Shown piece after piece: positions 22,669 to 30,000 of a stretch of 31,365 bases of DNA (positions within the stretch are counted from its first letter, which is position 1; each line of letters opens with the position of its first letter). The translations under genes and the position numbers were made by a program. The stretch spans positions 1 to 31,365 of the forward strand of contig URFL01000017.1 in assembly GCA_900547105.1 (NCBI GenBank), read 5' to 3'. The stretch is from an uncultured Oscillospiraceae bacterium (GTDB taxonomy: Bacteria; Bacillota; Clostridia; Oscillospirales; Acutalibacteraceae). The notes beneath the pieces were generated by a model, which ran no database searches, was not told the origin of the DNA, and was given only the letters and a program-made list of their open reading frames with translations.

Positions 22669-23064
22669 ATGGATCCCTATAACAACAACTATCCTCAGCA
22701 GCCGCTGTACAGCAACCATCAAAAGCTGTTTTCGATTTTGTCCTACATCGGCATTTTATGGCTGTTCGGACTGTTGGTCACGCCCGAACGGTATGACGCG
22801 CGGGTGCGCTTTCATGTGGGGCAGGGCATGGTGCTGACCATCGCCAATGTCTGCCTGTCGGTTATTCTGCGGGTGTTGAACGCCATCATCAGCGCGCTGT
22901 CTTTCACGATTCTTGGCTCGTTTGCCGGGCTGCTGCTGACCGCTATTCTCAGCCTGACGGTGGCGGTTTGCACCATCGGCTGGATGGTTTACGGCATTGT
23001 GCAGGTCTGCACCGGCAGCGACAAACCCCTTCCGCTGATCGGCAAATACGCGTTCTTTCGATAA
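22669..23064 (+). CDS. Small polytopic membrane protein, DUF4870/Tic20-like
   Basis: This is a 131-aa protein with a short Asn/Pro/Gln-rich N-terminus (MDPYNNNYPQQPLY) and three or four hydrophobic segments (about 19-38, 53-80, 85-112). The pattern of LSYIGILWLF, then a polar VRFHVGQGM loop and a final KPLPLIGKYAF resembles the DUF4870/Tic20-like family of small bacterial membrane proteins. AGGAGG precedes the ATG by eight bases. It opens a run of similar PQ-tailed membrane proteins. Function unknown. Confidence 0.75.
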   Translation: MDPYNNNYPQQPLYSNHQKLFSILSYIGILWLFGLLVTPERYDARVRFHVGQGMVLTIANVCLSVILRVLNAIISALSFTILGSFAGLLLTAILSLTVAVCTIGWMVYGIVQVCTGSDKPLPLIGKYAFFR

Positions 23065-23109
23065 TGCTGGCTTTTTTTGCAAAAAGTTGTCCGTTTTTTG
23101 CGAAAACCG

Positions 23110-23138
23110 TTGCATTTGTAAATCCGCTATGCTAAAAT
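23110..23138 (+). promoter_or_regulatory. Promoter of the zinc-ribbon membrane protein gene
   Basis: TTGCAT (23110-23115) and TAAAAT (23133-23138) have 17-nt spacing, preceded by TTTTTTGCGAAAACCG. The layout parallels the promoter at 24539. Confidence 0.72.
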
Positions 23139-23145
23139 GTTAACA

Positions 23146-23163
23146 AACCGTGAACAAACGGTT
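23146..23163 (+). promoter_or_regulatory. 5'-end hairpin with TGAACAAA loop
   Basis: AACCG and CGGTT arms surround TGAACAAA at the predicted transcript start. The hairpin at 24573 has the same position and a near-identical loop but different, compensating arm bases. Confidence 0.45.
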
Positions 23164-23190
23164 CCCATTTTGAAAGCGGAGGGTACAACC

Positions 23191-24333
23191 ATGGACGAAA
23201 ACAACAATATCCCCCAGCAGCCGGTGCAACCGCCGGTACAACCGCAGCAGCCTTATGCAGCCCCGCAGCAAGCCTATGCTTCGCAGCCGGCATACACCCC
23301 GGCGCCCAACCAGCCGGTCGGTAACGCTTACGGCTATCCGCCGGCACCCGCACCGGTCAAAGTGCGGTCGGCGCATCCGGTTTTGAACGCTGTCAAAAAT
23401 CTCGGTGCTTCGCCTCTGTTTATGGTGGCGGTCATCGGCTTTACGGTGATGGTGCTGTTCAGTCTGCTGGGCGCGTTTGTCAACAACAACTCGCTGTATG
23501 CGCTGCTTCTCCCTTATGAAAGCCAACTGAACGAGTTTGGTCTCTCTGTGTATACGCTCAGCTATTACCTCGGCTCGCTCCAGAGCACCTTCACAGTTTG
23601 GAAAATCATCGGTTTGATTCCCAGCATCCTGATGCTGGTCGGTATGTGGATGACCTTTGTTTCGGCGCGGGAAAGCCGCACCGGCGGGATGAAGACGACC
23701 GGTTTGACCATTATCAAAGTCATCAGCGTTCTGGCGTTGATCGGCTTGTGCGCGTTGACGGCTTTGCTGGTGGTGGCGGCTCTCATTCTGCTGATCGCTC
23801 TCTCGAACGAGGGTGGTGTTCCGACAACCGCGCTCGGCGCGGTGATCGTCATTGCGATGATCGCGGTTGCCGTTTTGGTCTTGTATATTGTGTACTACGC
23901 CAAAATCGTGTCCACCATCAACACCATGAAAGTGACCATCGCCACCGGCTGCGCCAGCGATAAAATCTCCGGCTATGTCGGTGTGATTGCCATCCTTTCC
24001 GGCATTCGTTCGGCGTTGTCTATCTTCAGCAGCGCCAACGTGCTGGAGCTGCTGGCTACCATTGGCTCGGCTACGGCTTCCATCGCCTTTGGTATTTTCC
24101 TGTTCCGTTATCGCACCACCATGCGTGGCTTTTTGAATACCTATGCACAGCCTGCCCCGGCAGCTGTGCCCGCCCCGGCGGCGGCTCCGGCGCCAACCTA
24201 TGCTCAGCCCGCTGCGCCGGTGGCTCCCGCTGCCCCGCAACCGCAAGCGGAAACGGCTTTTTGCCCGTTCTGCGGTCAGGCGCACAGCGCCGCCGATACC
24301 GCTTGCCCGCATTGCGGAAAACCGCTGGCGTAA
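23191..24333 (+). CDS. Polytopic membrane protein with PQ-rich tail and C-terminal zinc ribbon
   Basis: This is a 380-aa protein. Residues 1-58 are Pro/Gln/Ala/Tyr-rich and disordered; about six membrane helices follow (about 75-97, 139-158, 173-204, 214-239, 260-280, 287-306). A Pro/Ala-rich linker (318-352) leads to a C-terminal zinc ribbon with CPFCG (358-362) and CPHCG (372-376). Both tails are likely cytosolic given the even helix count. The start at 23191 has GGAGGGT upstream. The family is not one I can name; the tail plus ribbon style is shared with the neighbours. A strong terminator follows. Confidence 0.78.
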   Translation: MDENNNIPQQPVQPPVQPQQPYAAPQQAYASQPAYTPAPNQPVGNAYGYPPAPAPVKVRSAHPVLNAVKNLGASPLFMVAVIGFTVMVLFSLLGAFVNNNSLYALLLPYESQLNEFGLSVYTLSYYLGSLQSTFTVWKIIGLIPSILMLVGMWMTFVSARESRTGGMKTTGLTIIKVISVLALIGLCALTALLVVAALILLIALSNEGGVPTTALGAVIVIAMIAVAVLVLYIVYYAKIVSTINTMKVTIATGCASDKISGYVGVIAILSGIRSALSIFSSANVLELLATIGSATASIAFGIFLFRYRTTMRGFLNTYAQPAPAAVPAPAAAPAPTYAQPAAPVAPAAPQPQAETAFCPFCGQAHSAADTACPHCGKPLA

Positions 24334-24364
24334 AGGATACGCTCAGCGGCCCTATCGGTTTCCT

Positions 24365-24397
24365 AGCCGTCCGGCGATATTCGCCGGGCGGCTTTTC
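24365..24397 (+). terminator. Intrinsic terminator after the zinc-ribbon membrane protein gene
   Basis: AGCCGTCCGGCGA and TCGCCGGGCGGCT pair (one G-U) around TAT, then TTTCTTG. The rest of the 288-nt gap to 24622 holds no gene that I can support and ends in the next promoter. Confidence 0.82.
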
Positions 24398-24538
24398 TTG
24401 TGTTTTTTTCCGCCTTTTCGGCATAGCCGAACCCCTTCGCCGCATAAGCTGCTGTATACCGTTCTGTCCTACCCCTCGCGCCGGCATTCGCCGCCAGTCA
24501 TTTTTGGCGTAAAAATGTCGATTTTTCGCAAAAACCAG

Positions 24539-24567
24539 TTGCAATCCATAGGGCGGTATGGTAGAAT
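24539..24567 (+). promoter_or_regulatory. Promoter of the DUF4234 pair
   Basis: TTGCAA (24539-24544) and TAGAAT (24562-24567) have 17-nt spacing, preceded by CGCAAAAACCA. It resembles the 23110 promoter in the upstream block, spacing and downstream element. Confidence 0.7.
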
Positions 24568-24572
24568 ATAGA

Positions 24573-24594
24573 CAAACAGTGAACAGGCTGTTTG
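24573..24594 (+). promoter_or_regulatory. 5'-end hairpin with TGAACAGG loop
   Basis: CAAACAG and CTGTTTG form a perfect 7-bp stem around TGAACAGG at the predicted transcript start, matching the position of the 23146 hairpin. Confidence 0.5.
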
Positions 24595-24621
24595 AAAATT
24601 CAGAATATGGAGGGTATCACT

Positions 24622-25011
24622 ATGGACGGAACCATGAATGCTCCGCAAAATGGTCGCGCACCGATCAAAAGCCGCAACATCGCGGTATGTTTGATCTTAA
24701 CGATCATCACTTGCGGTATTTACGGTATCTATTGGATGATCTGTCTGGTCAACGAGTTGAACACGGCCAGCGATCGCCCGGGCGACACTTCTGGCGGCGT
24801 GGTGTTTTTGCTGGGCTTGATCACCTGCAACATCTACAACCTGTATTGGATGTATAAAGCGGGCGAAAAAGTCGGCTACATCAAACAGAAGAGCGGCCAA
24901 GGCGCGGATTCCAGCAGCGGTGTTTTGTATCTGGTGCTGTCGTTGCTCGGCTTGGGCATCGTCAGCTACTGCCTGATTCAAAACGAGCTGAACAAAGTGG
25001 CCGCGGCATAA
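24622..25011 (+). CDS. DUF4234 membrane protein
   Basis: This is a 129-aa protein with the DUF4234 pattern: a short hydrophilic start, then KSRNIAVCLILTIITCGIYG and YWMICLVNELN, a glycine-rich GDTSGGVVFLLGLITCNIYN segment with YWMYKAGEKV, and a last helix LVLSLLGLGIVSYCLIQNELN. There are three to four helices. The start at 24622 has GGAGGGT upstream. It is a close paralogue of the core of the next gene, sharing long near-identical stretches, so the pair arose by tandem duplication. Function unknown for the family. Confidence 0.85.
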   Translation: MDGTMNAPQNGRAPIKSRNIAVCLILTIITCGIYGIYWMICLVNELNTASDRPGDTSGGVVFLLGLITCNIYNLYWMYKAGEKVGYIKQKSGQGADSSSGVLYLVLSLLGLGIVSYCLIQNELNKVAAA

Positions 25012-25032
25012 GGCCTGTTTTGTGATTTGTCG

Positions 25033-25064
25033 ATGTGCGCTGCCTGCCAACAGGCAGCGCACAT
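25033..25064 (+). terminator. GC hairpin between the DUF4234 genes
   Basis: Two perfect 14-bp arms (ATGTGCGCTGCCTG and complement) surround CCAA. The following TCTACC is poor in T, so it may terminate weakly or only stabilise the upstream message. No good promoter is visible for the next gene, which suggests read-through. Confidence 0.5.
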
Positions 25065-25127
25065 TCTACCCTATGCTGAATTTTCATAATCTCCCCTGTT
25101 CCGAAATTTTAACGAGGTGATCGACCC

Positions 25128-25733
25128 ATGATTTGTTCCAAATGTGGAGCCAACAACGCCGATACGGCATCCTTTTGCGTCAACTGCGGAGCCGCTTTGA
25201 CGGCGGCGCAGCCGCAGCAGCCCCAGCAACCGCAACAACCCCAGCAGCCCCCACAGGCTGCGTATGTGCCGCCGCAGCAACCTCCCTATCCGCCGCAGCA
25301 GCCGTACCAACAACCCTATCAACAACCGCAGCAGCCTTCTTATCCGCAAGCCGGATATGGCGTGCCGCAGGGCGGCGCCCCCATCCAGGAGCGGAACATT
25401 GCGCTGTGTATTCTGCTGACCATCGTGACCTGCGGCATCTACGGTATTTATTGGATGATCTGCATGGTCAATGATCTGAATACCGCGGCGGATTGCCCCG
25501 GCGACACTTCCGGCGGCATCGTCTTTTTGCTGGGTCTGGTCACCTGCAACATCTACACCCTGTATTGGCTGTATAAAGCGGGCGAAAAAGTTAGCTACAT
25601 CAAGCAAAAAAGCGGTCAGCCGGGTGATTCCAGCGCGGGCATTCTGTATCTGCTGCTGAGCTTCTTTGGCTTGAGCATCGTCAGCTACTGCTTGATCCAA
25701 AACGAGCTGAACCAGGTTGCAACGGTTCACTAA
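25128..25733 (+). CDS. Zinc-ribbon DUF4234 membrane protein with PQ-rich linker
   Basis: This is a 201-aa protein. An N-terminal zinc ribbon has CSKCG (3-7) and CVNCG (17-21); a Pro/Gln/Tyr linker follows (about 28-80, repeated QPQQPQQP and YQQPYQQP); the DUF4234 core covers about 86-201. The core matches the upstream paralogue closely (IYGIYWMIC, GDTSGG, YIKQKSGQ, SYCLIQNELN). ACGAGGTGATCG precedes the ATG. The ribbon here is N-terminal, whereas the 23191 protein has it at the C-terminus. Confidence 0.88.
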   Translation: MICSKCGANNADTASFCVNCGAALTAAQPQQPQQPQQPQQPPQAAYVPPQQPPYPPQQPYQQPYQQPQQPSYPQAGYGVPQGGAPIQERNIALCILLTIVTCGIYGIYWMICMVNDLNTAADCPGDTSGGIVFLLGLVTCNIYTLYWLYKAGEKVSYIKQKSGQPGDSSAGILYLLLSFFGLSIVSYCLIQNELNQVATVH

Positions 25734-26115
25734 GACGACCCCTCGCGGACGATTAGCACGGGTACTGCTGATAAGCGGTGCTTTGGTACTGGTGGGCGTA
25801 GGATACGCACTGGTTTGTCGGGCAATTGGCACCGGTATTCCCTGTGTATTCCGCTGGATAACCGGGTTTCAATGCCCCGGCTGCGGTGTCAGCCGGATGT
25901 GCATGAGCTTGCTGCAAGGGGATTTCGCGGCGGCATGGCGGTATAATCCCGCTATACTGTGTCTGCTGCCCTTTGGCGCCGTCATCGCCGGCAATGTGGC
26001 GGTGCGTTATGTCAAAGCCGGACAACTCACCCCCAGCCGCTGGGTCAACGGCATTGTGTACATCACCATTGCCGTTTTGCTGGTTTTTGGCGTTGGGCGC
26101 AACATCATAACATAA
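25717..26115 (+). CDS. DUF2752 membrane protein
   Basis: This is a 132-aa protein (from the TTG at 25717) with the DUF2752 signature FQCPGCGVSRMCMSLLQGDFAAA (written in parts: CPGCGVSRM, then LLQGDF, then WRYNPA) between membrane helices at about 16-38, 77-97 and 110-127. The TTG start overlaps the previous gene by 17 nt and has no strong ribosome site, implying coupled translation; a later GTG near 25791 is an alternative that would remove part of the first helix. DUF2752 function is unknown. It closes the PQ-tail membrane-protein run and is followed by a strong terminator. Confidence 0.8.
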   Translation: MQRFTKTTPRGRLARVLLISGALVLVGVGYALVCRAIGTGIPCVFRWITGFQCPGCGVSRMCMSLLQGDFAAAWRYNPAILCLLPFGAVIAGNVAVRYVKAGQLTPSRWVNGIVYITIAVLLVFGVGRNIIT

Positions 26116-26117
26116 GC

Positions 26118-26155
26118 AAAGCCGATTCGCAGAGCATCTGCGAATCGGCTTTTTG
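26118..26155 (+). terminator. Intrinsic terminator after the DUF2752 gene
   Basis: A perfect 16-bp stem (AAAGCCGATTCGCAGA and complement) around GCA is followed by TTG. It begins 2 nt after the DUF2752 stop. Confidence 0.9.
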
Positions 26156-26227
26156 TTCGCTAAAAATCCAAAAAGAAACGGATATCCGCCTACCAATCGC
26201 GCATACTGGCAATGGGAGGCGATAGCC

Positions 26228-26767
26228 ATGGAGCTGACAGGCAGCAAAACCGAAGCCAATTTGATGGCGGCGTTTGCCGGCGAAAGTCAGGCACGCAACA
26301 AATACACCTTTTACGCAGCGCAGGCGGAAAAAGATGGCTACAAGCAGATCAGCAATATTTTCACCGAAACCGCCAACAATGAACGCACCCACGCGCAGCT
26401 GTGGTTCACCGCGCTGCAGGGCGGCGCGATCAAAAGCACGCCGGACAATCTGGCGGCAGCCGCCGAGGGTGAGCGGTACGAATGGACCACCATGTACGCC
26501 GAATTTGCCAAAACCGCCCGCGAAGAGGGGTTCACCGATATTGCCCGCTTGTTTGAACAGGTGGGTGATATTGAAAACGCCCACGAGCGCCGTTTTGTCA
26601 AGCTGCTGGAAAACATTGAGCGAGGCACCGTGTTCAGCGGCAGCGAAACCAGTGTGTGGATCTGTTTGAATTGCGGATTTGTGTACAGCGGCAAGCAACC
26701 ACCGCAAAAATGTCCGGTGTGCGGCAAGCCGCAAGCGTATTTTCAACTGAAAGTGGAGGATTATTGA
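26228..26767 (+). CDS. rbr: Rubrerythrin
   Basis: Rubrerythrin is a cytosolic peroxidase that protects anaerobes from hydrogen peroxide. The 179-aa protein has the ferritin-like di-iron domain (1-135) with Glu19 (FAGES), Glu52 and His55 (NERTH), the second-half acidic positions (GERYEW; ENAHERRF) and a C-terminal rubredoxin-like iron site with Cys146/149 (CLNCG) and Cys162/165 (CPVCG). Length and motifs are typical. The ATG at 26228 has GGGAGG nine bases upstream. It shares a transcript with the small gene that follows one base later. Confidence 0.95.
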   Translation: MELTGSKTEANLMAAFAGESQARNKYTFYAAQAEKDGYKQISNIFTETANNERTHAQLWFTALQGGAIKSTPDNLAAAAEGERYEWTTMYAEFAKTAREEGFTDIARLFEQVGDIENAHERRFVKLLENIERGTVFSGSETSVWICLNCGFVYSGKQPPQKCPVCGKPQAYFQLKVEDY

Positions 26768-26768
26768 C

Positions 26769-26975
26769 ATGGATAATTCCAAAAAGCCGCGGGAACTGCC
26801 GAAACGTCCGGCGCAGCCGGATGTGTACCAAAGCCCGGTGATGAAAAAATCGCGGCGTTGTGCCCACACCCTGCCGCTGGAGGGCAAAAGTGAGATCTTG
26901 TCGGATGTGCAGGGCAGCTACACCGGTCTGGACATTGACGGCGGAAAGCCGGTACAGGACGCCGACGATCTGTGA
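26769..26975 (+). CDS. 68-aa hypothetical protein downstream of rubrerythrin
   Basis: This is a small hydrophilic protein, basic and Pro-rich in its first half (KKPRELPKRPAQPDVYQ, MKKSRR) and acidic at the end (LDIDGGKPVQDADDL). No membrane segment or known motif. GGAGG lies nine bases before the ATG, inside the end of rubrerythrin, and a strong terminator follows, so it is probably translated. Function unknown; linkage to rubrerythrin hints at redox or stress context only. Confidence 0.7.
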   Translation: MDNSKKPRELPKRPAQPDVYQSPVMKKSRRCAHTLPLEGKSEILSDVQGSYTGLDIDGGKPVQDADDL

Positions 26976-26993
26976 CCACCCGCCGGATAGAGC

Positions 26994-27036
26994 AACACCC
27001 GCCCGACAGAAACGATTCTGTCGGGCGGGTGTTTTA
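26994..27036 (+). terminator. Intrinsic terminator of the rubrerythrin unit
   Basis: A perfect 18-bp stem around ACGA (26994-27011 with 27016-27033) is followed by TT. It also lies just beyond the stop of the converging adhesin gene and may serve it weakly, since the minus-strand exit is less T-rich. Confidence 0.9.
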
Positions 27037-27044
27037 TCGTTGGT

Positions 27045-30000
27045 TTAGCGGGTCGCGCGCCGCCGCGCATACCGCACACCAGTCAGCACGCCGCCGCTGA
27101 TAAGCAGCAGCGTGATCCACAGGAGCAGGCTGCTGTGCTCTCCAGTGCTCGGAGAAGCCGCGTCACCCTGGTTGCCGGTGGTATCGGCCGCACCGGTATG
27201 GTCGGTGCTGTCTGCGCTGCCGGTTTGATCGGTGGCATCCGCCGCGCCTGTGTTATCGGTGCTGCCGCTGTTGTCATCCGTCAGCTTTTCGATAACGCTG
27301 TTTTCGTTGCGTTTCGCGCCGCAAACGCTGCATTCCTCATGCTGCAAGCCGGTCGCCTCCGCGGTAGCCGCCTGATCCACCTTCCATACAAAGGTGTGTG
27401 CCGCTTTGTCTGCCGTATCGCCGCAGGAGCACTCGTGCCAGTGGTTCGTTTCGTCGTATTTCCATTCCGTGCCGTACTGATGCGTATGCGATGCATCCGC
27501 TTGAATTTCAAAATTCGCGCTGCACTCGCCGTCGCTGTACACCACCGTCAGCGTATGCTTGCCGGCAGTCAGCGCGGCAAGATACTCGTTCTTCAGTGTA
27601 ACCATTGTCAAATCGGCACCGACCGTGTACTGATCGGCAGGAACAGTGACACCATCCACCTTGATGCCGGTGAGCTTGGTAACATCGCCGTTGGCACGGA
27701 AGGTCAGGGTGCCATCGTCTTTGGGCGTCCAGGTGCTGTCGGCCCCCTCAACGATCCGGTAGGCCGGATCGCTGTCTTTATAGGTGGCTTCGATGGTGGC
27801 GGACACCGCCTTGGTGGTCACGGTGGTGGTGGCGCTGCCGGTGTCGGCAATCGCAGCATCACCGCTGCGGATCACCCACTTATCAAACACCTTGCCCGCC
27901 GCAGGAGCGTTAGCGGTGATGGTCACGGTCGTTTGGCTCTCATAGCTGCCGGAGCCGGTGCCGCCCAAAACGGTCAACACATACACTGGGGCATCACCGT
28001 TCGGAACAGTGACAGCAAACGCCTTGCCCGCGTTGTAGTTTGCGGTTTCTTTGTATCGCACCTCATAGCTGCCCGCCGCCAGTCCGGTGATCGTGGTACC
28101 GGTGCAGGAGGTCCAAGCCGCCGCGCCCGCCTGGCGATATTCCATAGCGGATGTTACGCCGGTGATGGTGCCGTCGCTGGCGCCCGCCACGGTGGGTTTG
28201 ACACCCGCCAGACCGGCGGGCGCATCCTGGTCGGCTTTCGCAATGCTCCAACCAAACTCTTTAGCGGTGGTGGTACCGTCCTCCCACTGCTTGCCGTCGG
28301 CCGGCTGGATATGCACCACATAGGAACCCGCCTCGGTGGCGGTGTTGGTGCCGGAGGCAACCACATAGTCCGCCCCCAGCGCGATGCCGGTGTGCTCCTG
28401 CCCGTCGTAGATGTAGCTGTGCGGGGTGGGGTCAGACACCTTGACTACCGCGATGTATACGGGAACCGTGACTCTGCTGATGGGAGATTCCAGTTTTTTG
28501 AGCGATGCTTTGTAGCGCACCTCGTAGGTGTAACCGGCATCCACCTCCTGATAATAGAGATGGCTGCAATCCGTCCATTGCTCGGTGCCCAGCTTGCGGT
28601 ATTCCATATCGCCGCTGGTGCCGGTGATATAGCCTTTGCCGCCCTCTTCGGAGGGTGCCTCGCCAACAAGCCGGTTCGGTGCGGACTGTTGCTCTTTCGC
28701 GGTCGTGACAACGGTTATCTCCACATCCTCGGTCGGGGTACCGGTGATTTTGATATTCGCGCTTTCGCTCACCGTCGCCACATACAGGCCGGTTCCGTCG
28801 AGCATGGCGTCGATCGTTTTGATGTCCTCGTTGCTGAAATAGTGGGTGCTATCTGCTTGCAGCGATACCAATTGATAATCGTTACTGCCCGCCTTCACCG
28901 TCTGCTCCAGCGCGCCGCTGGTCGCGGTGGAGCTGGCGCTGCCATCCGTGGGCAGATGGATTTTGACGGTGTAGGTCTGCTCCGTCTTGACGCGCAGCAC
29001 CACATAGCCGGTTTCATCGATGGCCGTTTCATAAGCGGCATCATCGGAAACGAAATAGTTTCTGGTCACAGCGCTATCGGTAAGGGTGATGGGGTATGTC
29101 GCACCGAGCGGAGCGGTGACACCGATTTTGGCGCCATCGGTCAAGTCGGCAGCGGCAACACGAAATGTCGACAGAACCAGATACAGGTTGTTATTCTTGC
29201 TGTCCGTGGCGGTTTTGTTGCCGGTGACGGTCACCGCGCCGCCAAGCGTGATCGTATCGCTGCCGGACATATGCACACCGCCGCCATAGTCCGCGGTGTT
29301 GCCGGTAATCGAACCACTCGTGGCATTCCACTTACCGTAGTTCACATAGATACCACCGCCGCGGCGGGCGGTGTTGCCGGTGATGGTGCCGCCGTTCTGG
29401 TGAAACACGGGGTACCCGCTGTAGCTGCTGCCAGAGAAGTATACGCCGCCGCCATCGGCAGCGGTAAGATCGGTGCTGGTCGCGGTGTTATCTTTGACCT
29501 CGGCGCTTTCGGACAGGGTCATAGTTGCCCCGCCGCCACTGATGCAGATGCCGCCGCCGTTTTTCGCCTGGTTGTCCCGGACGACCGCCTTGCCCGACAT
29601 GGTAAAGGTCGCCGTCGCCTCTTTGTCAGCCGAATTGAAAACGCCACCGCCGACCGCGGAAGCCTCGTTGCCAAAAATGGTACCACCGGTCATGGTAAAG
29701 CTGGAGGAGGTCGTCTCGGCAGAAGACCCCGCCGCAGCGGCATTGCTCACACCGCCGCCACAATTGGAGGTGTTGCCGGAGATCTCGCCGCCGGTCATAA
29801 TCAACGTGCCGAGGTAGTTATCCACACCGCCGCCGGAGGCACTTCTGTTTTCGGGATCGGTAGAATTGTTCCGGATCGCCGCAGTGCCGGACAGGGTGAC
29901 GGTGCCCCGGTAGTTATACATACCGCCGCCGGAGCCGGTCGCATCGTTACCGGTGATGCTGCCGCCGGTCATGGTGAAGGTTCCCCGGTTATACACACCG

